Below are positions 44,623 to 53,018 of a DNA stretch of 64,000 bases, piece after piece. The notes below the pieces were generated by a model. The model saw nothing but the letters and a program-made list of their open reading frames with translations, was not told the origin of the DNA and did no database searches. Position 1 is the stretch's first letter. Every line of letters starts with the position of its first letter. The position numbers and the translations under genes were made by a program. Origin of the DNA: Nioella ostreopsis (GTDB lineage: Bacteria; Pseudomonadota; Alphaproteobacteria; Rhodobacterales; Rhodobacteraceae); NCBI RefSeq assembly GCF_004000255.1, contig NZ_RCIQ01000016.1, forward strand, positions 1 to 64,000, written 5' to 3'.

Positions 44623-44988
44623 ATGCACTATCATCACCTTTACGCATCAGACGATGGTGAAAGCCATTGGCGCACGGTAGACGTGCCGCTGCAGGAACGG
44701 AGCTTCGCCCCGCCCGCGCAGGCCATTTTCGTCTCGGAGGCAGAGCCTGCGGTCGCCACCGTCTTCCTTCGGCTCGATCCGGGCTGGGACGAGCCCATTC
44801 ACCCCACACCCAAGCGGCAGACGCTGTTCTGCCTTGGCGGCGCCGTCCGGGTCACTGCAAGTGACGGCGAAGCGCGGGTGATCGGCAAGGGCGATGTCTG
44901 GCGGATGGAGGATACCCACGGCAAAGGGCACCATACCGAGGTGATCAGCAAAGACGCGTTTGAGGCGGCGGTGGTGCAGTTCGACTGA
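44623..44988 (+). CDS. Cupin-domain protein
   Basis: This 121-aa small beta-barrel protein has a single cupin: VATVFLRLDPGWDEPIHPTPKRQTLFCLGGAVRVTASDGEARVIGKGDVWRMEDTHGKGHHTEV, in which His/Gln/His positions could bind metal. There is no fused domain. Such proteins are often metal-dependent isomerases, dioxygenases or sensors; the substrate cannot be told. It is likely cotranscribed with the upstream YdcZ-type gene. It is convergent with the prolyl aminopeptidase gene, seven bases apart. Confidence 0.8.
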   Translation: MHYHHLYASDDGESHWRTVDVPLQERSFAPPAQAIFVSEAEPAVATVFLRLDPGWDEPIHPTPKRQTLFCLGGAVRVTASDGEARVIGKGDVWRMEDTHGKGHHTEVISKDAFEAAVVQFD

Positions 44989-44995
44989 TCAGACC

Positions 44996-45985
44996 CTAAA
45001 GCCCGTATTTCCCACGGTTCTGACCGACCTGTTTCATCACGCGCACCAGTTCGAAACTGATGCCGGGTTCCGACAGGGCATGGCCCGCCGCGCGGACCAT
45101 GTGCAGCCGACCCGACCGCCATCCCTGAGCCAGATCATGGGCGGATCGGGGCGGGCAGATCATGTCATAGCGGCCCTGCACGATGACGCCGGGGATATGG
45201 ACGATCTTGTGCAGGTCGCGCAGGATCTGGCCGTCTTCCTGCAAAAAGCCCTTGTTGACGAAATAGTGGTTTTCCAGCCGGGCGAAGGCGCGGGCGTAGT
45301 CCGCAGGGGCCTCGCCTGGATTGCCATCGCTTTCCACCGAGGCCAGCGCGTTTTCCCAGGCCGACCAGGCGCGGGCGTGGCGGGTTTCGATCATCAGATC
45401 GCCGGAGAAGAGCCGCCGGTTATAGGCCGCGATCATGTCGCCGCGTTCCTCTTCCGGGATCAGCGCCGAAAACCGCGCCCATTGTTCCGGCCAGAACTGC
45501 CCCGCGCCGCCGCCATAGAACCAGTCGAGCTCGCGCTGCGTAGACAGGAAGATGCCGCGCAGGGCCAGAAAGGCCGCCGCTTCCGGGTGGGTTTCGGCAT
45601 ATACCAAGGCAAGGGTGGCACCCCAGCTTCCGCCAAAGACGGCCCATCTGTCGATGCCGAGCGTTGCCCGGATGCGCTCGATATCCGCCACCAGATGCCA
45701 GGTCGTGTTGTCCCTCGTCGAGGCGTGGGGCCGCGACCGGCCACAGCCGCGCTGATCAAACAGGATCACCCGGAACACCTCGGGGTCGAAATAGCGCCGC
45801 ATCGCCGGGCTGCACCCGCCACCGGGCCCGCCATGAAGCACCACAACCGGCGCGCCATCGGGATTGCCGCATTGTTCCACATAGATCTGATGCCCGTCGC
45901 CCACATCCAGCATCCGCTGATCGAACGGGTCGATCGGCGGGTAGAGATAGGCGCCTGCGCGCTTTTGGCCGGAGAATTTGTCCAT
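44996..45985 (-). CDS. pip: Prolyl aminopeptidase
   Basis: This 329-aa alpha/beta hydrolase of family S33 removes N-terminal proline from peptides. Seen: the oxyanion-hole motif VVLHGGPGGG, DQRGCGRSRPHAS, the nucleophile Ser in FGGSWGATLALVYAETHP, the acid in VQGRYDMICPP and the His in RAAGHALSEPG. Length and motif order are normal for the monomeric bacterial enzyme. Start ATG 45985. It is divergent from ubiG, with 72 bases between the two starts. Confidence 0.95.
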   Translation of the reverse strand: MDKFSGQKRAGAYLYPPIDPFDQRMLDVGDGHQIYVEQCGNPDGAPVVVLHGGPGGGCSPAMRRYFDPEVFRVILFDQRGCGRSRPHASTRDNTTWHLVADIERIRATLGIDRWAVFGGSWGATLALVYAETHPEAAAFLALRGIFLSTQRELDWFYGGGAGQFWPEQWARFSALIPEEERGDMIAAYNRRLFSGDLMIETRHARAWSAWENALASVESDGNPGEAPADYARAFARLENHYFVNKGFLQEDGQILRDLHKIVHIPGVIVQGRYDMICPPRSAHDLAQGWRSGRLHMVRAAGHALSEPGISFELVRVMKQVGQNRGKYGL

Positions 45986-46057
45986 GTTTCCCCTATATAG
46001 ACCGATGGGGTGGGTCTGCTATGCCTGCCACGATGACAAGATCGGAAGGGGATGTCC

Positions 46058-46801
46058 ATGAACAGCGCCACGAATACTGTTGATGACGCTGAAATCGCCA
46101 AGTTCGAGGCCATGGCGGCGGAATGGTGGGATCCCAAGGGCAAGTTCGCACCCCTGCACATGATGAACCCGATCCGGCTGGACTACATCACCGCCCAGAT
46201 CGCCGCCGAATTTGGGCGCGATTTGCGGGATGAAAAGCCGTTCTACGGGTTGCGCCTGCTGGATATCGGCTGCGGTGGCGGGCTGTTGTCGGAACCCATG
46301 GCGCGGCTTGGGGCCACCGTGGTGGGGGCCGATGCGGCAGAGCGAAACATCCCCGTCGCGCAGGTGCATGCCGAACAGTCGGGGCTGGAGATCGACTATC
46401 GCCACACGACAGCCGAGGCGCTGGCAGAGGCGGGCGAACAGTTCGACGTGGTCCTTAACATGGAAGTGGTCGAACACGTCGCCGACCCGCAGGCCTACCT
46501 GACCGCCTGCCGGCAACTGCTGAAACCGGGCGGGCTGATGATCTGTTCTACGATCAACCGGAACCCGAAAAGCTTTGCGCTCGCCATTGTCGGCGCGGAA
46601 TACGTGATGCGCTGGCTGCCCAAGGGCACGCATGAATGGCACAAGTTCATCACGCCCGAGGAGCTGTTTGCCCTGATCGAAACGGCAGGGTTGGACCCGG
46701 TGGACCGCAAGGGCTTCGTCTTCAACCCCATCAGCTGGCGCTGGTCGATCTCGGACCGCGACCTGAGCGTGAACTATGTGACGGCGAGCGTGAAGCGGTA
46801 G
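46058..46801 (+). CDS. ubiG: Ubiquinone O-methyltransferase UbiG
   Basis: This 247-aa SAM-dependent enzyme carries out the two O-methylations of ubiquinone synthesis. Seen: [30 protein letters not shown] (family opening), motif [31 protein letters not shown], and the C-terminal [19 protein letters not shown] 46058 is six bases behind GGAAGGGG; the ATG at 46052 is too close to that site. A decayed second copy of its last about 175 bases lies 1.9 kb downstream (48690-48866), showing a past duplication in this region. Confidence 0.95.
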   Translation: MNSATNTVDDAEIAKFEAMAAEWWDPKGKFAPLHMMNPIRLDYITAQIAAEFGRDLRDEKPFYGLRLLDIGCGGGLLSEPMARLGATVVGADAAERNIPVAQVHAEQSGLEIDYRHTTAEALAEAGEQFDVVLNMEVVEHVADPQAYLTACRQLLKPGGLMICSTINRNPKSFALAIVGAEYVMRWLPKGTHEWHKFITPEELFALIETAGLDPVDRKGFVFNPISWRWSISDRDLSVNYVTASVKR

Positions 46802-46928
46802 GTTGTCGTGCTTAATTTGAGATTTAGCGCTTGGACTTCAGGAGTGGGCCAACGTTTAACACAGCTAGACCGCGTCTGCCGTGCTTTACTGATGCTGCCA
46901 TGTTGCCTAATTTATCAAATACGCTAGG

Positions 46929-47546
46929 GTGGCTGAATGGAATCTAACTATCTGGTGCAACATGTGGGGATTTTTGCGTTCATTTTGGCGTAGCCACAAA
47001 TCCAAGATTGCGCTCACCGTTTTTTGCATAGCTGTTGCGCTGTTTGATACGTTCTGGACAACGCTCTCACCAATTGCTGCAGGGGCATTAGCTATTGCTA
47101 TTGTTCCGTGGGTGGTAGGTATTATCGAGAGAATCAATGCTCCCGGTGGTTTTGAGATTGTTTTTGCTAAGGTCGAAGGCCAACTGAATGCGTCAAAATC
47201 TACGCCGGACCAGGATGATATAGACGCCTTTAGTTACTTCGAAGATAGCGACCCAAATTTAGCCATAGCTTTGCTACGTGTGCAGATTGAACGTCGCTTG
47301 CGCCAGATAGCAGAGGAGGTACAGCTGAAACCTAATTTACGAGGAAGACCTAGGTCCCTGAGGTCGCTTGCAGAAGACCTTGAAAAGGAAGGAGCCATTC
47401 CGAATGAGGCTGTGACTCTTTTGATGGATCTCAATCCTGTTCTTAATGAAGCTGTTCATGGCTTGGAACTTCAGGCAAACGCTTCAGAATTTGCGCGCAA
47501 CTACGGACCGAAGATACTCTCCCTTTTGAAATCAAAGACGAGATAG
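46929..47546 (+). CDS. Low-GC membrane-anchored protein of unknown function
   Basis: This protein of about 205 aa (GTG start 46929; ATG 46962 is an alternative) has two hydrophobic segments near the N-terminus (ALTVFCIAVALFDTFW; AGALAIAIVPWVVGII). A soluble, helical C-terminal part follows (IERRLRQIAEEVQLKPNLRGRPRSLRSLAEDLEKEG; VLNEAVHGLELQANAS), which recalls DUF4145-like proteins of phage-defence or accessory regions, though I cannot confirm this. GC is far below that of the flanking ubiG gene. It lies between ubiG and a marR relic in a rearranged segment, so acquisition by transfer is likely. Confidence 0.65.
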   Translation: MAEWNLTIWCNMWGFLRSFWRSHKSKIALTVFCIAVALFDTFWTTLSPIAAGALAIAIVPWVVGIIERINAPGGFEIVFAKVEGQLNASKSTPDQDDIDAFSYFEDSDPNLAIALLRVQIERRLRQIAEEVQLKPNLRGRPRSLRSLAEDLEKEGAIPNEAVTLLMDLNPVLNEAVHGLELQANASEFARNYGPKILSLLKSKTR

Positions 47547-47595
47547 ATCATTCTTTTAATTTGATGTGAACCGTCTAGTGGGCAGTTTTGAGATG

Positions 47596-47699
47596 CCCCC
47601 TCAATCCTTCTGCGCGACTTCCAGTTCGATCCGCATTTCGCGGATGACGGGCAGGGTGGCGCGCATGTGGGCGGCGGCGCGTTTCCCGGGTGTGCGGCT
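47596..47699 (-). pseudogene. Relic of a marR 3' end
   Basis: About 104 bases match the 3' end and flank of the intact marR gene (49819-49921). On the minus strand the translation ends LPVIREMRIELEVAQKD then stop, the same last 17 residues as the full gene; further in, identity drops to roughly 60%. No start or DNA-binding part is present. The remainder of the gap 47547-47863 holds only this relic and the upstream region of the next gene, with its GGAGGAG site. Confidence 0.8.
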
Positions 47700-47863
47700 A
47701 CGGCACCTTCCGGCCACCATGCCTCGCACTTAGCTCCCTTACGCGCACCTTGCCCCGTTGCTCAACCTGATGCAGACTTTCTACCGGAGGAGGGATGTCT
47801 CCACCATCACTGGATCCGTTGGCATGAGCTCATCCCGGCCCCTTGCTTTGGGAGGAGTGTGCC

Positions 47864-48682
47864 ATGACATCCGAGACCACAGAGGCCCCGCCGCAGAACC
47901 ATCAGACCCCACGCCAGCGGGCAACCCTCACCATCAATAGGGTGACGGCAGAGGACATCCGGGCGTCGCTCAAGGCTGGCTTTGCAGACTTTCTGGCGCG
48001 CCCGGTCATGAGCGGCTTTTTCGGCCTGTTCTACGCCTTGTTCGGTATTCTTTTCATCTGGGCGCTCGTCTGGCTCGGCAAGATCTGGATGGTCATCCCT
48101 GCCGCCGTGGGCTTTCCGCTGGTCGCACCCTTCGCGGCGGCGGGGCTTTATGAGATGTCCCGCCGGATGCAGAGGGGCGAACGCTTCGGCTGGTCGGACA
48201 TCCTCACGGTCATGGCCAATCAGCGCAATCGGGAACTGGGCTGGATGGCCTTCACCACCCTGTTCATCTTCTGGGTGTGGGTCTACCAGATCCGGCTCTG
48301 GCTCGCGATCATCCTGCAAGATGCGTCCTTCTCGGATGTCGACGGGTTCCTGAGCATCGTGTTCTTCACGCCAGAGGGCTGGACCTTCCTCGCCATCGGA
48401 ACGGTCGTCGGTGCGGGCCTGTCGGCGGTCCTGTTTTCCGTGACCGTCATTGCCATGCCCATGCTGCTGGACCGGGAGCTTGATTTCGTGACCGCCATGC
48501 TCACCTCCATCCGCGTCGTGGTTGAAAACAAGGGCGTCATGCTGACCTGGGCCGCGATCATCGCGGTCACCATAGTGCTGTCGCTGGTTCCCGCGTTCCT
48601 GGGCCTGATCTTCACCCTGCCGATCCTCGGCCACACCACATGGCATCTCTATCAGCGGGCCGTGGCACCGGTGGAGGCGTGA
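47864..48682 (+). CDS. DUF2189 integral membrane protein
   Basis: This 272-aa protein has six or so hydrophobic helices ([79 protein letters not shown]; the [17 protein letters not shown] region; [39 protein letters not shown]). The final [10 protein letters not shown] motif and layout fit DUF2189, sometimes annotated as a cytochrome c oxidase-associated subunit I-like protein. The function is not established. The start ATG 47864 has a strong GGAGGAG. It is bracketed by the marR and ubiG relics. Confidence 0.82.
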   Translation: MTSETTEAPPQNHQTPRQRATLTINRVTAEDIRASLKAGFADFLARPVMSGFFGLFYALFGILFIWALVWLGKIWMVIPAAVGFPLVAPFAAAGLYEMSRRMQRGERFGWSDILTVMANQRNRELGWMAFTTLFIFWVWVYQIRLWLAIILQDASFSDVDGFLSIVFFTPEGWTFLAIGTVVGAGLSAVLFSVTVIAMPMLLDRELDFVTAMLTSIRVVVENKGVMLTWAAIIAVTIVLSLVPAFLGLIFTLPILGHTTWHLYQRAVAPVEA

Positions 48683-48689
48683 TCGGCAC

Positions 48690-48866
48690 CGGCCACGCAT
48701 GAATTGCGATGAACAGCCCCTCGCAGGAGCTGTCTTCGCTGATCGTAGGGCGAGGCTCGATCCGGTGGACCGCAAGGTTTTCGTCTTCAACCCCATCAGC
48801 TGGCGCTGGTCGATCTCGGACCGCGACCTGAGCGTGAATGACGTGACGGCGAACGTGAAGCGGTAG
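48690..48866 (+). pseudogene. Relic of the ubiG 3' end
   Basis: About 175 bases match the last part of the intact ubiG gene, with small indels at the start and a 59-base identical run (48780-48838 versus 46715-46773). The translation ends [16 protein letters not shown], continuing to NDVTANVKR and stop, almost as in UbiG. No start or SAM-binding motif is present, so it is non-functional. It begins right after the DUF2189 stop codon. Confidence 0.85.
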
Positions 48867-49023
48867 GTTTTTCAAGGTCGTCTGAGAAGCCATTCGGCTG
48901 CAAACGGGCGTCTGGTATGCGGGACAATTCTTGCGTTTTTGGGATTGCGCCTCGACGGTGCGTTAGGCCCATACCGAACCTCCGTCCAGTGTGGATTGAA
49001 CGCGGGGGACCAGCAAGGATCGT

Positions 49024-49467
49024 CTATCCAACCCTTCCGCAGTGAAAGATCTGAACAGAGTTTTCTTCCTCGTCTTCACCGTCCATCCAGACAGATGAGT
49101 AGATGCGCGTCGCAAGACCTTCGCCCCACATCTCAAAATGCGCGTGGACGTTCAAACCGTCGGCGTCCTGCCCAGAATATCTATAGGTGTAGAAGTCTTC
49201 AGCCTCTATGACAGTGTTCGAATACTGTTCCCGTACGCCATCGATGTATTCAATGGTCATCGCCGCGGTCTCACTGTCAAAATCCAGTCGAAACGCCTCG
49301 TCGCAGGCCTCCTCGGAATCCCACCAGTAGTTGGCCAACCGTTCTGGCAATGGCGTGTTCCAACGGTTGTCAAAAAGATCAGTGGTGCTCTGAAGCACCG
49401 CGCCCGCGATGAACAATCCGACAACGATCAGTATGCCGATCGTTGATTTGCTTTGGTTAAGATTCAC
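49024..49467 (-). CDS. Hypothetical single-pass membrane or secreted protein
   Basis: This protein of about 147 aa has one N-terminal hydrophobic segment (STIGILIVVGLFIAGAVLQ) and an acidic soluble part with Cys in EEACDEAF and IFHCGRV. No recognised domain. The start is uncertain: GTG 49467 puts the hydrophobic segment near the N-terminus, while the frame stays open to 49536 with a TTG; neither has a good ribosome-binding site. It is located in the rearranged segment between the ubiG relic and marR. Moderate confidence that it is expressed. Confidence 0.5.
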   Translation of the reverse strand: MNLNQSKSTIGILIVVGLFIAGAVLQSTTDLFDNRWNTPLPERLANYWWDSEEACDEAFRLDFDSETAAMTIEYIDGVREQYSNTVIEAEDFYTYRYSGQDADGLNVHAHFEMWGEGLATRIYSSVWMDGEDEEENSVQIFHCGRVG

Positions 49468-49604
49468 AAGAGGACCCGCTCCGAGAGTTGTTATCGTAGG
49501 TCTGATGTCTAGCCTTAGAGAGCCATAGTTCAACAAGCAAAGGACCTTGATCGAAGCGGCTCGCGTTGCGGCCCATGATTTGTCCTAGACCCTCCCGAAT
49601 CCGG

Positions 49605-49641
49605 GATGGGACAATTCTATACGAGGACGGAACGATTCTAT
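49605..49641. repeat. Direct repeat, possible operator
   Basis: gatgggacaattctat (49605-49620) and gacggaacgattctat (49626-49641) match at 13 of 16 positions, 21 bp apart (two helical turns). They lie in the 350-base gap (49468-49821) between the hypothetical membrane gene and marR, which otherwise shows no gene. Confidence 0.4.
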
Positions 49642-49821
49642 CCCTGTTGGTGGACCACTTATCAGCCCCACCTGAGTGGTCCGATTTGACTGATAGTACA
49701 TCATCGGCCTTTGGTCCATCTGGGCGACGGTTCCCGCTCATCGCAACGAATGATGCGCCGGACACCAAGGTCCGGGTAGGGCTCAAAGCAGCCAATAGGG
49801 GCGCGAGACGAGCCCAACCCC

Positions 49822-50271
49822 TCAATCCTTCTGCGCCACTTCCAGTTCGATTCGCATTTCGCGGATGACGGGCAGGGCGGCTCTCACGCGGTCGGCTCCG
49901 ACCTCCTGAACGGTGCGGCTGAGGATGGGGGCGATGGTCTGCAGGGCGGCGTCGCGGGCGGCGCGGCCTGAGGGGCTGATCGCTACGAATTTGCGGCGGG
50001 CGTCGTCCCAGTCGGGGCGGATATGCACGTGGCCCGCGATCTCCAGCCGGTTGAGCGTATTGGTCATCGCCCCGCGCGTGACGTGGAAGAGCCGCGCCAG
50101 TTGCGCCGGGCTGCGTTCCTCGTTCGACCGGGCCAGGTGGTTCAGAACCGAAAAGTGGCTCAGCTCCATCCCCTTGGGCAGCGCCTTGCTCAGCAGGGAC
50201 CGCGCCAGTTGATCGGCCATGAACAGTTCAGAGAACAGGGCAATGGCGAGGGGATCGTCGTTTGTCTTCAT
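49822..50271 (-). CDS. MarR-family transcriptional regulator
   Basis: This 149-aa winged-helix repressor has the dimerisation helices at both ends and the MarR DNA-binding core ELSHFSVLNHLARSNEERSPAQLARLFHVTRGAMTNTLNRLEIAGHVHIRPDWDDARRKFVAIS, with the wing in DDARRK. Ligand and targets are unknown. It is the last gene of comF-grxC-nitrilase-marR; its ATG overlaps the nitrilase stop by four bases. A relic of its 3' end lies 2.2 kb to the left. Confidence 0.92.
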   Translation of the reverse strand: MKTNDDPLAIALFSELFMADQLARSLLSKALPKGMELSHFSVLNHLARSNEERSPAQLARLFHVTRGAMTNTLNRLEIAGHVHIRPDWDDARRKFVAISPSGRAARDAALQTIAPILSRTVQEVGADRVRAALPVIREMRIELEVAQKD

Positions 50272-51101
50272 GTCACCAGGGTATAGGGCCGGTCATGTCG
50301 GATCGAGGGCACACGCCCCCGAGCCTTGTCCACCTCTTTGACGTCCACGTCAATGATATGCAGCCCCGGTTCGGTGCCCGCATCCAGCAGAACCTCACCC
50401 CACGGCGCCACGACAAGGCTGTGGCCGTGGGTCTGGCGGGGTTTGCCGGTGCTCACCTTGTGATCGCCCGTTTGCGCGGGCGCGATGACGAAACAGCCCG
50501 TTTCGATGGCCCGCGCGCGCAGCAGGGTTTCCCAATGGGCCTTGCCGGTGACGGGGGAGAAGGCGGCAGGCACGGTCAGCACCTGCGCGCCTGCTTTGGC
50601 GAGGTCGCGGTAGAGATAGGCGAAGCGCATGTCGTAACAGATCGACAGGCCGAAAGTGGCCAGCGGCGTCTGCACCACCACCGCGCGGTCGCCGGGGCGG
50701 TAGCCGTCGGATTCGCGGAAGGTTTCCGTCTCCGTCACGTTCACGTCGAACATGTGGATCTTGTCGTACCAGCCGGCGATCGCGCCCTTGTTCGAGATCA
50801 TGAACGACCGGTTTGCAAAACGTCCATCCGGGTCACCCGACTGCACCCCGAGCGAGCCGAGCAGCACCCAGAGGCCAGCATCGCGCGCGGCGTCACGCAC
50901 CGCGGCAAGGGTCGGGTCCGTGTCCTGCGCATGCAGCACTGCCGCCTGATGGCTGCGGCTTTGCGAGACACAATTGGTGACCTCGGGCGTCAGCAGAATA
51001 TCTGCCCCCGCGGCCTTCGCCTCTGCCAGCGCGGTCAGAACCGTTTCGGTATTCTCCTCCGGATCGTCCGAGGAGCACATCTGCAAAATCGCGGCGCGCA
51101 T
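50268..51101 (-). CDS. Carbon-nitrogen hydrolase (Nit-like, deaminated glutathione amidase type)
   Basis: This 277-aa nitrilase-superfamily amidase has its catalytic triad visible as Glu in LLTPEVTN, Lys in WYDKIHMFDVNV and Cys in GLSICYDMRFAYLYRDLA. The KIHMFDV and YDMRFP-like motifs are those of Nit1/Nit2-type amidases, which repair deaminated glutathione; omega-amidase is the close alternative. The adjacent glutaredoxin gene, whose TGA directly precedes this ATG, fits a glutathione theme. It overlaps marR by four bases. Confidence 0.88.
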   Translation of the reverse strand: MRAAILQMCSSDDPEENTETVLTALAEAKAAGADILLTPEVTNCVSQSRSHQAAVLHAQDTDPTLAAVRDAARDAGLWVLLGSLGVQSGDPDGRFANRSFMISNKGAIAGWYDKIHMFDVNVTETETFRESDGYRPGDRAVVVQTPLATFGLSICYDMRFAYLYRDLAKAGAQVLTVPAAFSPVTGKAHWETLLRARAIETGCFVIAPAQTGDHKVSTGKPRQTHGHSLVVAPWGEVLLDAGTEPGLHIIDVDVKEVDKARGRVPSIRHDRPYTLVT

Positions 51102-51359
51102 TCAGCCCTGCAACAATGGGTCCAGCTTCCCCGCCCGATCGAGCGCGGCCATGTCATCGTAACCGCCCACATGGGTCTCGCCCACGAAAATCTGCGGCAC
51201 GGTGTGGCGGCCATTGGCACGGGACAGCATTTCCTGCCGCTTGTCCGGCGCACGGGCCACGTCGTATTCGGAAAAGCTGATGCCCTTGTCGGTCAGCAGC
51301 CGCTTGGCCGCATGACAATAGCCACAGAAGGGTGAGGTGTAGATTTCGACAGTCTGCAT
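51102..51359 (-). CDS. grxC: Glutaredoxin 3
   Basis: This 85-aa dithiol glutaredoxin has its active site CGYC at residues 12-15 (YTSPFCGYCHAAKRLL), the TVPQIFV cis-proline motif and the GGYDDMAALDRAGKL glutathione-binding end. It reduces protein and glutathione mixed disulfides in the cytosol. It lies 39 bases after comF and directly before the nitrilase gene; the order comF-grxC-nit is common in Rhodobacteraceae. The typical last helix is complete; length normal. Confidence 0.96.
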   Translation of the reverse strand: MQTVEIYTSPFCGYCHAAKRLLTDKGISFSEYDVARAPDKRQEMLSRANGRHTVPQIFVGETHVGGYDDMAALDRAGKLDPLLQG

Positions 51360-51398
51360 AGGTCTGGTCCCGAAAATTCGTCCTGTTCGGCCCCCTAG

Positions 51399-52121
51399 TT
51401 AGGCATCCTTGGCCACGCGCGCCAGTGCCATCACGCGAACGTTCTCTGCGCCAGCCTCATGGCAGGCTTGCGCGGCGGCGGCAAAGGTGGCGCCAGAGGT
51501 CATCACGTCGTCGACCAGCAGGATATCGCGGCCCACCAGAATATGGCCCCGCTTGGGATGCGGATGGATCGAATCGCGCAGGTTCTCGAACCGCTCTTCC
51601 CGGCCCTTGCCGTCCTGGCTGGCGGTCTTGCGAATGCGCTTCAACGCGTCCGGGGCAAAGAAGGCCTGTGTTTCATTGGCCAGCGCCTGCGCCAGCAACG
51701 CCGACTGGTTCACCTTGCGCCGGAACAGACGCCACCAGTGCAGGGGGATGGGCACAATCACGGTATTGTCGGTCATCAATGGCCCAACCTTCGCCGCCAT
51801 CCATTTGCCCGCCGCGCGCGCAATCGCGGGCTGGTCGCCATGTTTCAGGCGCAGAACCATCTTTCGCCCGTTGCCGGAATATGTGAAGACAGTGCGCCCC
51901 TTGTCCCAGGGCCGCGCGATGGTCAGGCAATCGTCGCAGCGCAGGCCTGGTTCCGGGTCAGATCCGGGCAGGGGCGTGCCGCATTGGTCGCAGGAAGGGC
52001 CGGTAATGAAGGGCGTATCGCTCCAGCAATTTGCGCAGAGTCCGAACTCCGTCTCGACCGGCGCACCGCAACAGACGCAATCGGGCGGAAACACCGCATT
52101 CACAGCCGTTTGCAATTTCAT
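51399..52121 (-). CDS. comF: ComF family phosphoribosyltransferase-like protein
   Basis: This 240-aa protein has an N-terminal double zinc-finger-like region (CVCCGAPVETEFGLCANCW; CDQCGTPL; CDDC) and a phosphoribosyltransferase-like core ending in ILLVDDVMTSGATFAAAAQA, the PRPP-binding motif. In naturally competent bacteria ComF proteins take part in DNA uptake or processing; in alphaproteobacteria the role is less clear. It is the first gene of a four-gene minus-strand unit. It is only 24 bases from the divergent methyltransferase gene, so promoter elements must overlap coding sequence. Confidence 0.92.
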   Translation of the reverse strand: MKLQTAVNAVFPPDCVCCGAPVETEFGLCANCWSDTPFITGPSCDQCGTPLPGSDPEPGLRCDDCLTIARPWDKGRTVFTYSGNGRKMVLRLKHGDQPAIARAAGKWMAAKVGPLMTDNTVIVPIPLHWWRLFRRKVNQSALLAQALANETQAFFAPDALKRIRKTASQDGKGREERFENLRDSIHPHPKRGHILVGRDILLVDDVMTSGATFAAAAQACHEAGAENVRVMALARVAKDA

Positions 52122-52145
52122 CCCGGCCCCCTAGGTTGCTGCGAC

Positions 52146-53018
52146 ATGACCGCCAAGACTGACATGACCCGGCCCGAGCTGATTGATCAAGAGGCCTTGA
52201 CCCGCCACCGCGCCCGCGCGCGGCTGGATCGGGCGGGTTTTCTGCATGACGAGGCGCGGTTCGAGCTGCAGGAAAGACTGCTCGACGTTAACAGGACGTT
52301 TACATCGCCTGCGATCGTGACATCTTTTCCAGACCAGTGGGCCGATTTCCTGCCCGATGCTGTCATTGTGCCCGATGAAGATGTTCTGGCGCTCGACCCC
52401 GGCGCGCATGATCTGGTGATCCATGTGATGGGCCTGCACTGGGCAGAAGACCCGGTGGGGCAACTTGTGCAATGCCGCCGCGCCCTGCGGCCCGACGGGC
52501 TGCTGATGGTGGCGATGCTGGGGGGCGAGACCCTGAACGAGCTGCGTACCGCGCTGGCACAGGCCGAAAGCGAAGTCATGGGCGGCTTGTCCCCCCGCGT
52601 GGCCCCCATGGGCGAGATCCGCGACCTTGGCGGGCTTCTGGGCCGGGCTGGCCTGTCGTTGCCCGTTGCCGACCGCCTGCCGCAGCGGGTGACCTATCAG
52701 ACACTGTTCCACCTGCTGCGCGACCTGCGCGATATGGGGGAAACCAACGCGCTCGCCGCGCGACACAAGGCCACCCCGCCCCGCGCGCTCTTCGCCCGCG
52801 CCGCACAGATCTACGCGGAACGCTATCCGGCGGAAGATGGCCGCATCACCGCGACATTTGAACTGGTGTTCCTGACGGGCTGGAGCCCGCATGACAGCCA
52901 GCAGAAACCGCTTCGCCCCGGATCCGCCGCCGCAAGGCTGGCCGAGGCGCTGGACACAACCGAGTTCGACGAATCCGCCCGGCCCGTGCCGGCACCCAAC
53001 ACAAGAGGCCAGGAATGA
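52146..53018 (+). CDS. Class I SAM methyltransferase (BioC/NDUFAF5-like)
   Basis: This 290-aa protein opens with RHRARARLDRAGFLHDEARFELQERLLDVNR, typical of the group containing human NDUFAF5 and bacterial homologues. The SAM-binding part is recognisable by DLVIHVMGLHWAEDPVGQLVQCRRALRPDGLLMVAMLGGETLNELR. Glycine motif I is weak (PAIVTSFPDQWADFL), as seen in this subfamily. The target is not known for bacteria. The start could also be ATG 52164. It overlaps hemH by four bases (ATGA). Confidence 0.82.
   Translation: MTAKTDMTRPELIDQEALTRHRARARLDRAGFLHDEARFELQERLLDVNRTFTSPAIVTSFPDQWADFLPDAVIVPDEDVLALDPGAHDLVIHVMGLHWAEDPVGQLVQCRRALRPDGLLMVAMLGGETLNELRTALAQAESEVMGGLSPRVAPMGEIRDLGGLLGRAGLSLPVADRLPQRVTYQTLFHLLRDLRDMGETNALAARHKATPPRALFARAAQIYAERYPAEDGRITATFELVFLTGWSPHDSQQKPLRPGSAAARLAEALDTTEFDESARPVPAPNTRGQE

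Noticed and set aside
49566-49868. A 100-codon plus-strand frame with a repeated RDGTILYEDGTILS motif
   Set aside because: The apparent peptide repeat comes from the DNA direct repeat at 49605-49641; the frame runs into the marR 3' end and has no ribosome-binding site.
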